A DNA stretch of 64,000 nucleotides from NCBI GenBank assembly GCA_016709845.1, contig JADJMA010000010.1, positions 1-64,000 on the forward strand, given 5' to 3'. Shown piece after piece: positions 1 through 10,446 of this stretch. The notes beneath the pieces are model-generated. The model did not search any database. It had not been told where the DNA came from and saw nothing but the letters and a program-made list of their open reading frames with translations. The first letter of the stretch is position 1; every line of letters starts with the position of its first letter. The position numbers were made by a program, and so were the translations under genes. This stretch comes from Flammeovirgaceae bacterium (GTDB taxonomy: Bacteria; Bacteroidota; Bacteroidia; Cytophagales; Cyclobacteriaceae).

Positions 1-374
1 TCTCTTATTCATCGGGCTCCTCGGGTGAAGGCGAAGATGTAGATAAGGTGCGTAAGGCTACCGAGTTGGTGAAACAGCGAAGACCTGATTTGAAAGTAGA
101 GGGTCCCATACAATATGATGCCGCGGTAGATCCGGAAGTTGGAAAGAAAAAAATGCCAAACTCCAAAGTGGCTGGTCAGGCCAGTGTGTTAATTTTTCCT
201 GATCTCAATACTGGAAATAATACCTACAAAGCAGTTCAACGCGAAACAGGTGCGTTGGCCATTGGCCCCATGTTACAAGGGTTGAACAAACCAGTCAACG
301 ATCTAAGTCGTGGTTGTACGGTGGATGATATTTTTAATACGGTGGTGATTACCGCTATACAGGCGCAACAATAA
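1..374 (+). CDS. pta: Phosphate acetyltransferase, C-terminal end (partial)
   Basis: Converts acetyl-CoA plus phosphate to acetyl phosphate and CoA in the cytoplasm. Only the last 124 codons are present; the frame is open from base 3 at the window edge to TAA at 372-374. Family-typical segments are visible: IQYDAAVDPEVG, then ASVLIFPDLNTGN (substrate-binding region) and GPMLQGLNKPVNDLSRG near the end. An apparent GTG start at 48 is only internal, since the coding frame continues upstream with residues that fit the family. The acetate kinase gene follows on the same strand after about 96 bases, the usual pta-ackA pair. No frameshift is seen in this fragment. Confidence 0.9.
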   Translation, partial: SYSSGSSGEGEDVDKVRKATELVKQRRPDLKVEGPIQYDAAVDPEVGKKKMPNSKVAGQASVLIFPDLNTGNNTYKAVQRETGALAIGPMLQGLNKPVNDLSRGCTVDDIFNTVVITAIQAQQ

Positions 375-470
375 ATTTTAAAAATGAAATCTCCATGCAC
401 TACGCGCACCCAAAGGCATATCAATAGGTTTGGAGATTCCATGTGTCCACTAAAAAACAATTATTAACAC

Positions 471-1660
471 ATGAATGTATTTGTAATTAACTCCGGAAGC
501 AGTTCGCTCAAGTATCAATTGATTCAAATGCCGGAAGCAAACGTGGTTGCAGTGGCTTAATCTGACAGGATTGGTTTGGAAGGTTCTACCATCGAACATA
601 AAACGTATTTAGGGGGGAGTTGAAAAAATAAGAAAGCGTTGCCGATCGCCAATCACGAAGTGGGACTGAAAGAAACGACTCTAACGCTTACGGATGATTC
701 AATAGAGTAATCAAAGATCCGAATGAAATTGGAAATCCATGGAGGTCACCGGGTTGTGCATGGGGGAGAAGAATTTTCAAGTACCATGATTATTACGGAA
801 GAAGTGAAAGCAAAAATAAAAGCACTCTTTTCATTGGCACCGCTGCATAATCCACCCAACTATTTAGGAATTGAAGTAGCAGAAAAAATATTTGCACACG
901 CCAAACAGGTTGCGGTGTTCGATACGGCTTTTCAACAAACCATGCCCCCGGTAGCCTACCGCATTGCAATACCAAACAAATTTTATTTGGAAAATAAAAT
1001 CCGTAATTATGGATTTCATGGAACCAGCCATAAGTATGTATCGGAACATGCTTCCGAGTATTTGAAAAAGAAAGACGCTCGTATTATCACGATTCACCTT
1101 GGTAATGGCTGCAGCATGACAGCCGTAAAGAATGGAAAATGTATAGACACGAGTATGGGCTTCGGGCCAATGAATGGATTGATTATGGGAACCCGAACGG
1201 GTGACATTGATCAATCGGTTATTTTTTACTTAGTGAACCACTTAGGTTATTCGCTCAATGAAGTGAATACTATTTTAAATAAAAAGAGTGGTATGCTGGG
1301 CCTTACCGGAAATAGCGACATGCGTGACGTTCAGGCTGATTACAACAACGGTAATAAACAAGCAATCCTTGCCTACGAAATGTACGCGTATCATATTAAG
1401 AAATATATTGGATCTTTTATGGCGGTGCTTAATGGTGTTGATGCGTTGGTGTTTACAGCTGGAGTTGGCGAAAACGATGCGCTCACGAGAAAACTTTCTA
1501 CGCAAGGCCTGGATACCATTTCATTTAGGACAGAAAAAACAATACCCGAAGCAAAGTCATACGCGAAATCAATCAAGAGCAATCGGCTGTTAAAATATTA
1601 GTTATCCCTACCAATGAAGAATTAGAGATTGCCAGGCAGTGTTATGCCTTACTGGCGTGA
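471..1660 (+). CDS. ackA: Acetate kinase, interrupted by several frameshifts/stops
   Basis: Acetate kinase interconverts acetyl phosphate plus ADP with acetate plus ATP. The start at 471 gives MNVFVINSGSSSLKYQLI, the N-terminal phosphate-binding motif of the family. GHRVVHGGEEF, FDTAFQQTMP, NYGFHGTSHKYV, HLGNGCSM, GTRTGDID and FTAGVGEND follow in order, so the whole ASKHA fold is present (about 396 codons). Damage: in-frame TAA at 558 and TGA near 621; two compensating shifts around 690-760 (IKDPNEI is readable only in another frame); a shift near 1555, after which the true tail (VIPTNEELEIARQ) ends with TGA at 1658-1660. It lies directly behind pta and is probably co-transcribed. The lesions may be sequencing errors, but this is one of the worst-hit genes of the window. 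Confidence 0.85.
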
Positions 1661-1831
1661 TGGAGATTAATTTGAAATCTTAAACATCGAAATCCAATTA
1701 CCACTAAAAACATGAATTTCTTTATTCGGTTTGCTATCTGTGAATTGATTTTCTCTAAAACGCTTCGAATATTTGTTGGCGAAGCGCGACTTCGTACATT
1801 CGGTTTCAAACAAAGTTGATTACTTCGATTT

Positions 1832-2940
1832 ATGTCAGACTCAAGTCTATCCAAAACCGCTAACCTAAGTATAATTCTTGTAGTGGCCACGGCTACGCTT
1901 ATCTTCTTTAAAGATTTACTTAAGCCCTTGGCTGTTGCGCTTATAATCTGGTACATTATAAGAGCGTTACAAAATTTTATTGGAAGCATAAAAGTAAAAG
2001 GCCGCGCTTCACCTCGCTGGTTGAGCGGAACCTTAAGTGTTGTATTCATATACTTGATTCTTCAGGTAACTATAAATTTAATTGTTCAAAACCTCACTCA
2101 GATTTTATCGAATTACAAGACCTATCAAGATACCTTTGAAATCTTTTTTCAGAATGCGAGTAACTTTATTGGCATTGCTGATTTAGAAGAACGACTGATG
2201 GGAAGTTTGGAAGGGATTAATCTGCAAGCTTATCTTAATGGAGTACTAACCAGCTTAACCTCTATTTTAAGTAATCTGATTATTGTATTGATCTACCTTG
2301 TTTTCTTACTTCTGGAAGAAGTTTCATTTAAGCAAAAAATAAAAACTTTTTAGCAAGGAGAGTTCATTGGCGCGGGTTTTAGGAAATCCAGCCAGCAGGT
2401 GCTTACTTCTACTAATAAGTATATAACTCTTAAAACCTATGTGAGTTTGTTAACCGGAGTATTGAGCTATGTTGTTCTTATTATTATTGGTGTTGACTAC
2501 GCTTTTCTCTGGGCGTTTCTTATCTTCTTGTTCAATTACATTCCGTATATCGGTTCATTGATTGCGACCGTATTGCCAGCCATTTTTGCTATTCTTACAG
2601 TTTGGAACCGTTCTGGCCATTTTATGGGTGTTTGTTTTTGTTGAAGCCGTCCAACCTCTGGTTGGTAATTTATAGAGCCAAAGATTATGGGTAAGTCACT
2701 CAATTTAAGTCCGCTGGTGGTGGTGATTACACTTTCGCTTTGGGGTTATCTGTGGGGTATTTTAGGAATGGTTATTTCGGTACCGATTACTTCTATTATG
2801 CTGATTGTGTTAGCACAATTTCCCAGCACGCGAAACATCTCCATATACTTTCTGAAAATGGCGAGATTGATGATTTGGTTGTTAAGAATTTGCCCCTGAG
2901 GAAAATTCAAAGAGTCAGAGTTGCTCCTAATACGATTTGA
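1832..2940 (+). CDS. AI-2E family transporter (PerM/YdiK-like), frameshifted
   Basis: Integral membrane protein of the AI-2E/PerM exporter family. The first frame (1832-2353) has hydrophobic segments at residues ~12-45 and 68-90, an amphipathic region with LNGVLTSLTSIL, then another helix. Coding continues in a second frame (about 2355-2644, with YVSLLTGVLSYVVLIIIG and the family hallmark FLFNYIPYIGSLIATVLP) and a third (2687 on, LWGYLWGILGMVISVPIT). The last shift, near 2850, gives a tail containing SENGEIDDL that ends at 2938-2940. Summed length is about 365 residues, normal for the family. Three shifts are needed. Substrate specificity cannot be inferred; many members are not autoinducer exporters. 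Confidence 0.8.
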
Positions 2941-3066
2941 CATGCTCGTCCGCGATAAAGTCAAAGGGTAGGGGGTGACTAATCTTTATTGTCATTCTGG
3001 GTGAGTGCCTGACTTTATAAATTTTACCCAAACTATGTAATAGAAACTGCTATTGATAGTTGACGA

Positions 3067-3120
3067 ATGAAAATCAACGACTTATAGAACAAAATTAAAA
3101 ACCAAGCTGGTGATTTTCAT
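3067..3120. repeat. 10-bp perfect inverted repeat in a gene-free spacer
   Basis: ATGAAAATCA at 3067-3076 is matched by its exact reverse complement TGATTTTCAT at 3111-3120, separated by 34 A/T-rich bases. It lies in the spacer (2941-3172) between the convergent transporter and FGE genes. There is no T-run directly after the second arm, so it is a poor terminator. It could be a weak stem-loop or chance in A/T-rich DNA. Nothing else is recognisable in this spacer. Confidence 0.3.
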
Positions 3121-3172
3121 TGTCAGGGTTTAACCTTATCTCCACCGAGACCTGGAATCGTATGAAGGGAAA

Positions 3173-4218
3173 TTATTCACCATTCTTCACACATCGAAAA
3201 CCTACATGATCCACGCCTGAATCGTAGGAAGTACCCTGTCTGCCACTGGGTTTGTAATTAGAACAATATTGATTGCTGCAAAGAAAAGATCCGCCTTTGG
3301 AAACATGTTTAATGGCGTATGGATCTTCCGGATCAGATGTAGCGGCAGGACCAACCGGATTATTATCTATTTTATTTTGCTTTGCTGACTTTGGTGCAAC
3401 GCCATACCAATCTGTACACAGTTCCCAAACATTACCGGTCATATCAAAAAGTCCGTAACCATTGGGTGGAAATGATTTTACCGGAGCGGTTCCAACAAAG
3501 CCATCATCGCCTGAATTGTTGTTAGGAAAGGAACCTTGAAAATAATTGGCCAGATATTTACCCTGCGGACTCAACTCATCGCCCCAGGAAAATGCTTTGG
3601 CATCAAGGCCACCGCGTGCAGCAAATTCATACTGTGCTTCGGTAGGTAAGCTCTTACCTGCCCAAGTTGCGTGTAGGCAAGTGCATCTTCATAGGTAATT
3701 TGAACTACTGGGTGATTGTCTTTTCCTTCAAGGCTACTGCCGGGTCCTTGCGGATGTTGCCAATTGGCGCCTATTACCCAACGCCACCATTGCGTGTAAT
3801 CATTCAACGCTACCACACCCGGTGGTGGTGTAAAGACAAGTGAACCAGGTTGTAGTACTTCATCAGGCGGTTTAGGGGTACCAGGAGGAGCCTGTTTTTT
3901 TATTTCCTCCCAATCAATGGGTCGCTCAGCCACCGTTACGTATTTGGTTTCTTCTACAAACTTTCTGAATTGCTTGTTGGTTACTTCCGTTTCATCTATC
4001 CAAAAGGCATCAACCTTTACTTTGTGAGGTATCATTTCTACCTCAGCACAATTTTCCCCCGAACAACCCATCATAAACTCACCCCCCGCAATCCAGATCA
4101 TGCCTTGTGGTTTGTCAGTAGATGAGTTTGCTTCTACGCGTTGGTGGGAGTTATTTTGTTGACAGGAAAAGAGTCCGTTCAGTAGAATGAAGATTATGAA
4201 AAGTGATTTAAGGCTCAT
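3173..4218 (-). CDS. Formylglycine-generating enzyme (SUMF1/FGE family) lipoprotein, one frameshift
   Basis: FGE oxidises the active-site Cys of type I sulfatases to formylglycine. The N-terminus has a lipoprotein signal (hydrophobic run, then LFSC lipobox). The FGE domain begins at IWIAGGEFMMG and includes WWRWVIGANWQHPQGPGSS, DNHPVVQITYEDA, NGYGLFDMTGNVWEL and GFRC near the end. The metal-binding/catalytic pair is present as GGSFLCSNQYC (C-x4-C), followed by SGRQG, so this is a true aerobic-type FGE rather than a distant formylglycine-domain protein. A single shift near 3655 splits it; the restored segment is ATWAGKSLPTEAQYEF. Total about 347 residues. It is the last gene of a minus-strand set after a sulfatase and a HAD lipoprotein; the sulfatase is its likely client. 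Confidence 0.88.
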
Positions 4219-4243
4219 GTTCGAAAAGTTACAGGCATTTTAG

Positions 4244-5295
4244 TTACGCAACATTTAATCTTTTCCTAAACACTTCTTTCCAATCATTCATCATATCCAC
4301 AACAACCCAGTTATATTTTCCGGCATCATCTAAACCTTTGTTCAACTGACCAATGGCAGACTGGCGATCGTAGGCTACTTCACGAATGGAATCTGTATGG
4401 TGGATGATCATTCCAAATCGAGGACCAGTACCTGTACTCGTATATTGCAACATTGCATAGTCTCCATCTGAATTGCCAGCCGTAAACACGGGACGTTTTC
4501 CAATATGTTGTTGTATGGCTACTGGCTTTCCTTCTTTATCGTCAATGAAATTAAGTTCAGGGAGCTTGATGAGTTCACCTTTTCCATCCACTACCTCGTA
4601 TTTCACTTTGCCAGAACTACCCACCACCTGATCTTTTGGAATACCATACACCTCTGATGTCCAAGGTCGCATAAAATCAATACCTCCTCCTGAAACGATA
4701 AACGTTTTATATCCATTTTCGCGGAGGTATTCTAAAAGCTCGACCATCGGTCGATAGACCATGTCTTTGTACAGTAATCCTGTTTTAGGATGTTTAGCTG
4801 TATTGATCCAGTCTTTTACAACTTGATCAAACTCGCCTACAGAGATGCCTGCATGAGTCGCCATTACAATCTCAAGTAAAGCATGCTCTCCACCTGCCAT
4901 TCCAGTTTACATATCTCCCTCCAATAGTGCTTTGAAAGGCTGCCTGGTTTTCCATTCTGGATGTTTAGGTGCCAGTGCTTTTACCCGATCAATCGCGAAT
5001 GCCAACTGAAAATACATGGGTTGTTCGCTCCATAGAGTTCCATCATTATCAAAGCAAGCAATTCGATCTGCAGCGGGAATAAATTTCGCATTTCCTTCTT
5101 TCGTTGAATTTTTACAAACTCAACAATGCTTGATTTAGTTTGGCCACTGTTCCAGGATGGTAAGGGATCAGACTTTACACCATTTTTTACATCGGCAATA
5201 GTTCCTTCAACCTTTGTTTCTGTTTTTTGATTGCATGAAAACAAAAACACACAATATATAGCTAGCATGACTAGCGATTTAATAGTGTATTTCAT
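4244..5295 (-). CDS. HAD-family hydrolase lipoprotein, interrupted by a frameshift and an in-frame TAA
   Basis: Haloacid dehalogenase superfamily phosphatase-like protein, probably periplasmic. The start at 5295 gives a signal with lipobox FLFSC. Motif I is recovered after a shift near 5095 as CFDNDGTLW (nucleophile Asp plus acid/base Asp). Motif II is TFIVSGGG and motif III/IV includes FTAGNSDGDYAML. The coding frame also meets a TAA near 4907-4909, where related proteins continue (sequence reads GDM-stop-TGMAGG). Full length is about 350 residues. It lies 25 bases upstream of the FGE gene on the same strand, and behind the sulfatase and its terminator. The substrate is unknown; the SGGG and GNSDGD motifs resemble phosphoserine-phosphatase-like HADs. 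Confidence 0.8.
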
Positions 5296-5330
5296 GAATT
5301 TTGATTTAAAATAATTAGAAGATATAAAAA

Positions 5331-5363
5331 AAAATCAGGGCATTTTAAAATGCCCTGATTTTT
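5331..5363 (-). terminator. Intrinsic terminator after the sulfatase gene
   Basis: The palindrome AAATCAGGGCATTTTAAAATGCCCTGATTT is flanked by A and T runs on both sides, so it can stop transcription in either direction. It sits directly after the sulfatase stop (5374) and 36 bases before the HAD gene start, suggesting that HAD plus FGE also have their own promoter. Confidence 0.8.
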
Positions 5364-5373
5364 AAGATCTAGT

Positions 5374-6998
5374 TTAATTTTTTTTAGGCTGTAAAGGAGG
5401 CAATACTACTCCTTTTTCTTTCATCAATTCTTTAGCTTGTTGCAGGGTACGGAACCTAGTAATGCTCATTGGACCTGAATAGGATTCACTTTGAAGTTTT
5501 CTTGGTGGATAATCAATATAACTTTGCATTAGTTCCTGTTGGGCTTTTGTAAAAGGATCATAGTCCAGGTTTTCTGTAAAGCTATTCATAAACAAATCAT
5601 AACGTTCCTGTGGGTCTTGCCATAGATCGTAAACAGCCGGTACTGTAGCTACATAAGCTTCGTTACCTCTCCATCCCAATTGTTGTCCAGGCATATCACT
5701 TCCTGCCATGGCACCATTATCACCCCGTGTATTGTAAACTGCTTTCCATTTACCAGTTCTTACAGCACCAGGAGCAAGTTCAATTTCTGTAAAATAAAAC
5801 CAATTTTCACGTAGCGGTTTACCTTCGTTGAAGAGAATGTTCGACATATCGTAGCTATCAAATATCATTGGTACACCTTCTCTATCTTTTGTTGGTAATT
5901 TAATACCTGCAAGACTTGCAAAGGTTGCCATGTAATCTAAACCACCTACAATATCATGATTATCGCTACCTGCTTTAATCTGCCCAGGCCACCACGCTAA
6001 AGCAGGTACACGGCTACCGGCTTCCCGGTCGGTACCTTTAGTTCCTCTAAATGGAGAATAACCTGCATCAGGATGCACATCTTGCCATGCACCATTATCA
6101 ACAGTGTAAACTACAATCGTATTTTCATGAATATTTAATTCACGAAGTTTATCCATAATACGGCCTACATTGTAATCCATTTCCATAACGGCATCAGCAT
6201 AATCACTTTTGGCAGGTGATTTTCCTTTAAAAGTTTTGCTTGGCAAGTTTGGCTGGTGGTTTTTGGCAAAGTTGACACTCATAAAGAAAGGATCTTTCCC
6301 TTTAGCATAACCTTCTAATCGACCAAGAACCTTATCGGTCATCATCATATCCAATTCTGCAATATTCTGTTCTGTTACTTTCGATGCTTCTCGTACAGGT
6401 TTCCCTGCCTCTCCTTCAAGCACTCCTTTAGTTACTTTATTAAAGAAAGCTAACATTTCAGGGCTCATATCTGGATTCCAAGATTCAAAAGGATAGGTAT
6501 ACGCATTTAAATGGTACAGCACTACACTTTCCATAACATCGTAACCTTGTGCAATAGGCATCGCATAATCAGCCTCGCCTAAATGCCATTTTCCAGAAAA
6601 ATAAGTTTTGTATCCTCCTTGTTTCAATATAGAAGCAAGTGTCCATTCAGCAGCAGGAAGTCCACCACCTTGTCCTTGAAATGCTACTGTAGTCATACCG
6701 CTTCTATTAGGAATTCTACCTGTTTGCATGGCAGCTCTTCCGGGCGTGCAACTAGGTTGGCCATAAATGACCAGAATTGCATTCCTTCGTTGGCCATCTT
6801 ATCAAGGTTGGGTGTTGGCATTCCACGGCCTACACCGCCACCATACACGCCCAGGTCTCCCCAACCGGTATCATCGGAGACGAGCATAATAATATTTGGC
6901 TTTTGTGGTCGTTGCTTTTTTTGCTGTCCGTTCACTGTTGCCAGCGAAAAGCAAAATAAAGCGGTAAGCATTATTGACGCTAATTTCAAGTTTCTCAT
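5374..6998 (-). CDS. Secreted type I (Cys-type) sulfatase, one frameshift
   Basis: Hydrolyses sulfate esters, probably of polysaccharides or small sulfated compounds, outside the cytoplasm. The N-terminus has a type I signal peptide (LTALFCFSLATVNGQ), then PNIIMLVSDDTGWGDLG with the metal-binding Asp pair. The formylglycine motif is recovered across a one-base shift near 6763 as PSCTPGRAAMQTGR, matching C-x-P-x-R plus the downstream TGR. Further hallmarks are FSGKWHLGE, FMSVNFAKNHQP, VYTVDNGAW and FRGTKGTDREAGSRVP. Total about 541 residues, usual for the S1 family. The shift fits loss of one T in TTTT. The FGE two genes downstream would mature its Cys. Confidence 0.9.
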
Positions 6999-7199
6999 AG
7001 TTAAAATAGGATTACGATTAAAAATTTAAAGGTTGATTTTGTAATTCACAAGATAATTCAAATATCTTAACCAATGTAAGGATTGTAGCGTAAAGATAAT
7101 AGCTTAATCTGGGGTCACTCGTTAAATATATGTTAACATTGATTTGATAGGATGAAAGGGTTGATGGATTCCGTTAGTGACCTGGTATAGAAGGTATTC

Positions 7200-7765
7200 T
7201 TAAAATGTTTTTCCTATCCCAAAACCAAGCACCCAGGTGTTATAGGCATTGATTTTAAAATCAGCCATTAAGCTGAACGAGAGTTCCCATTCATCAGGTA
7301 ACTCCCATCCACAATCTGCACCCATCCTAACTAGGCCCAAAGTACCTTCTGGTGCAAACTCTCAGCACCACCGCCAGCAATGAGTGCAAGATGCCGGGCC
7401 GCTTTATAGCTGGTTACAAATGCTGTGGCTACCGGATAGCTACGTTTCTTAGTGATGCCTTCTTTCTCTTCATAGGCGAAGTCCTGAATCACTATATCTG
7501 AGTGAACGCCCAATCCCCACTTTTGGGAGATGCGCAAATCATAATCTAACCCCCAACTGGGTAATACTTGCCAAACCTTGACACCCTTGTCGTTGATGCC
7601 ATCGGGCAGGTGGGTATGGCTAATGGCAAGTGTCAGTTTATTTCGATTTGTTGGTTTTTCTTCGATAGATTCTTCTTGCGCTACTCCATACCCGGGTAAG
7701 CACAAGATGAAAAACAAAGTCCCGAAGTAGGAACAAAATTTTTCTAAGGTCTTATATGCGGTCAT
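7200..7765 (-). CDS. Predicted secreted beta-barrel protein, one frameshift
   Basis: Family not recognised. The N-terminus has a signal peptide (FFILCLPGYGVAQ), followed by alternating strands typical of small outer-membrane barrels: TLAISHTHLP, WGLDYDLRISQKWGLGVHSD, VATAFVTSYKA. A shift near 7363 moves the end into another frame, where it reads APEGTLGLVRMGADCGWELP and closes with WVLGFGIGKTF and TAA at 7200-7202. That last segment ends in Phe, as outer-membrane barrels normally do. About 188 residues after correction. No operon partner is evident; a 160-base spacer follows upstream. Confidence 0.65.
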
Positions 7766-7926
7766 ACTTTATTACGGTTGTTTTATGAGACTCAGAATTT
7801 ATTCTAGTGATATTTGGGTTTGGAGGTAAAAATTTCAATTGCTGATTTTATTGAAACGATATTATTTATTGAGGAAGATAAGAAACCTAAAGTTATAAAT
7901 ATCCAAATTTCTATAATCTGGTAACT

Positions 7927-9216
7927 TCAAAAAGTCTCAGAAGCTGCGAGATAAAACCCGCTTGACTTATCACCAAACCCAAAGTCGATAGCCAGATTAG
8001 TTCTCGACTGCTTATCGACCATTACTCGTAGGCCCATGCCATAACCTGGCTTAACTGATTCGAAGAGTTTTAAGGATTGCGTTGGATTACTTGCCGTGGT
8101 TGCATTAACAAATAATACTCCACCTAATATGCCACCGCACTTTGAAAGAGGAAAGCGATATTCTGTTTCACCATAAACCATGCTGTTCCCTCTAAAGCGT
8201 CCTTGGGTATAACCCCGTGCACTGCGGCCCCGTTGGTCATAAGCAGTAGCGGGTAAAATCATATAAGGGAATTGGCCTTCCGGAGCAAAATTTCCCAGAA
8301 GCCAAAATCCAATAATGTGCCTTGGATCTTTTTTTGATACACTATGGAAACTCCGCCATTCACCATTAAAAAAATTACCATTGGTTTCGCTTCCAAGAAG
8401 TTTCAATGAGCTCCTATAGCTCACTAATATGTAATACCCCTTGGTTGCATTAATCATGTTGTCGCGCGAGTCGTAAACAAAATTGATAGCCAATGCTGAA
8501 CTTAAATAACTAGTTGTGCTGAACCCGAAATTTGTATTATACACATAGTGACTGGTCAGCAGTGAGTCCCCGGGATTGAGCCTTAGTTTTTGATCATCTA
8601 TTTTAGAATAGGAATCAAAATTGTACCCTACTCCCAGGTAAAGATTTTTTTTTAATTTAAATGATACCGACTGATAGAAGCGGGCAAAATTAAATTCCAT
8701 GGGTTGCGCGAGTGAATCATTATTTGCTTCAACACCACCCAAACTATATTGATAATCGAGTATTCCCCCTTCCGGGGAGTTTGTTCCTAACCCATACGTA
8801 GGTTGCGAGAAAATCTGGTAGCGCCAGTCTCCACTATAGAAGATTCTGTTGTTCTTACTATAAATATTATTCTTCATTAAGAAGAGAACTTGATTTTTTG
8901 TTGTGTACTGCGCGCTTCCAGAAATGGCAGAATAAAGAGTTTGGTCACCATACATCTTAAAAGCATATTGTCCTCCCACGCCAACCATAAAACCAATGGC
9001 TGGGTTTGATCCTATAATCGGAAGCAACAATAAAGAACCTGTGCTTTCCTTTTTAACCTTAGCCGGTAAATGCCAGGCAGCCCGGATCACATCTCCTAAT
9101 TCTTTTTGCTCACAGGTATCAATTTTAACTACTAACGTATTTTGTCCATACCCCGAATAGGATATAAAATAAAAGCTAAAAAAAACCAGTATAGCTGTCT
9201 GAGTAATTCGTTTCAT
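7927..9216 (-). CDS. BamA/TamA-like outer membrane surface-antigen protein
   Basis: Intact protein of about 429 residues from ATG at 9216, which begins MKRITQTAILVFFSFYFI, a signal peptide; an in-frame ATG five codons earlier (9231) is less likely because it precedes the charged signal start. After a short periplasmic segment the protein is rich in amphipathic strands (TLYSAISGSAQYTTKNQ, FFNGEWRSFHSV, AYDQRGRSARGYTQGRFRGN) and ends in aromatic Phe. The pattern DNMINATKGYYILVSYR resembles the D15/bacterial surface antigen domain. POTRA domains appear to be absent, so it is a short barrel-only relative whose cargo is unknown. It follows the upstream lipoprotein gene within 8 bases, suggesting co-expression. 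Confidence 0.7.
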   Translation of the reverse strand: MKRITQTAILVFFSFYFISYSGYGQNTLVVKIDTCEQKELGDVIRAAWHLPAKVKKESTGSLLLLPIIGSNPAIGFMVGVGGQYAFKMYGDQTLYSAISGSAQYTTKNQVLFLMKNNIYSKNNRIFYSGDWRYQIFSQPTYGLGTNSPEGGILDYQYSLGGVEANNDSLAQPMEFNFARFYQSVSFKLKKNLYLGVGYNFDSYSKIDDQKLRLNPGDSLLTSHYVYNTNFGFSTTSYLSSALAINFVYDSRDNMINATKGYYILVSYRSSLKLLGSETNGNFFNGEWRSFHSVSKKDPRHIIGFWLLGNFAPEGQFPYMILPATAYDQRGRSARGYTQGRFRGNSMVYGETEYRFPLSKCGGILGGVLFVNATTASNPTQSLKLFESVKPGYGMGLRVMVDKQSRTNLAIDFGFGDKSSGFYLAASETF

Positions 9217-9223
9217 GCAAGGG

Positions 9224-10074
9224 TTATTCAACGCTTATAATCTTGGTTCGGATTTCAGTAACTAGTGAAGTAAGCGCACTGAGTGTTTGTTTATTTATTT
9301 GTGGATCAGCCTGAGTATCATCCGGTATTTCCTGATAGATTCCAATCAGGTCGCGAAGGGCTGTATCATAAAAAGGATAATTTGGATTTCGTTGAGGGTC
9401 GAGTGGATCACTAGTGCTGCGTAAAAAATTGTAGATGATTTCTATATTACTCTGTTGCGAAAGTATATTCCTTTGAAGTAAGTCCTTTGTTTCCTGTTCA
9501 TCAGGTGACAGAATTTCAGGAAAAGTGGGAAGAATGGATAACGCCAGATGAAGATTTTCAATTTGATAAGTCGCCATCATAATGCCCGCGAGCCGTTCGT
9601 GCTTCGTTTCAAGATCTTCGGTTGTGAGCTTAAATAATTGTGTGGCTATGGATTTAATCGAATCGTAGTTTTCTAAATTTTTATTGTAACGGGTTGCCAA
9701 ATTATCAACCGGGAGCTTTTCAACCCCAAGCGCTTTACTCAACCCAGCTACGGCCTTAATATAATTTACAGAAACGTCAGTTGTTTTGGTGAGAACACTA
9801 TAATACAGGTCGGCCATATATACCCCCGCATTGGCTGCCATTTGTGTGTCCAAATGATAATTAAAAACTTTATTAGGATCATTGGGTAAGGTAGCGTCAA
9901 ACAACATGAGGCCGGGCGCCAACTCATCAAACTTCGACATTCGGTTGGCTAAGTAGATATGAAAAATATCGCGTTCTGCACTATAAACAACCGAAGCCGA
10001 ACTCTTATTTTCCTGTTTGGGCTGGCATGATACAAATAGTAAAATAAGCGAAAGGAACGCGCCTGTTTTTTCAT
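9224..10074 (-). CDS. Predicted lipoprotein of unknown function, frameshift near its start
   Basis: I do not recognise the family. The long open frame starts inside the gene (MSKFDELAPG at 9940), but the same frame continues upstream through a lipoprotein signal (SLILLFVSCQPKQEN). The ATG at 10074 is joined to it by a one-base shift in the AAAAAA run at about 10066-10071. Corrected length is about 283 residues. After the lipid anchor the protein is mostly alpha-helical and acidic, with no catalytic motif visible (NYIKAVAGLSKALGVEKLP, TEDLETKHERLAGIMMATY). Its stop at 9224 lies 8 bases before the BamA/TamA-like gene, so the two may act together in the outer membrane. Confidence 0.65.
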
Positions 10075-10401
10075 GGTGTAACTATCATTGAGAAACTTCC
10101 GGGTATGACTCAACTCATAAATTTATAACATTCTTGCTACGGTTTAAAGGGGTGCGTCTACTTCGAATTACGCTCAATCTGAATAGAGCACTTTACCTAG
10201 CTATCATTGTATTTCAAATTTGATGTTCCGTTCCATTTTTGAGCATTAATAATTTTTATGGCCGCTTGCCATTTGATAGGATAAGAAAAAGATTGCAGTC
10301 ATGGTCATTATCCTTAACTTATTTAGTGAAATAGGATTTTTAAAAATCTCACTCTTATATATTTCAAAATAGGTTTTCTTTTTTATAGATTACTAAAACA
10401 T
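10075..10401. other. Gene-free spacer between divergent genes
   Basis: About 330 bases of A/T-rich DNA between the minus-strand lipoprotein gene and the plus-strand secreted protein gene. I see no convincing ORF (the longest is a 23-codon ATG frame near 10303), no RNA gene and no strong hairpin. It presumably carries the two divergent promoters; only the rightward -7 element can be pointed to. Confidence 0.5.
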
Positions 10402-10409
10402 TAGATTTG
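10402..10409 (+). promoter_or_regulatory. Candidate Bacteroidota -7 promoter element
   Basis: TAGATTTG matches the TAnnTTTG consensus and lies 37 bases upstream of the ATG at 10447. A clear TTTG -33 element is not visible at the usual distance, so this is a motif match only. Confidence 0.5.
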
Positions 10410-10446
10410 CACCCTTATTTTACTAAAAATTAAAATTACGTCAACC

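Noticed and set aside
2941..3172. Possible small RNA or terminator from the 10-bp inverted repeat
   Set aside because: No T-run after the stem and a long loop; listed only as a repeat.
3273..3458. Plus-strand ORF inside the FGE gene
   Set aside because: Antisense shadow of a clearly conserved FGE domain; no protein-like features.
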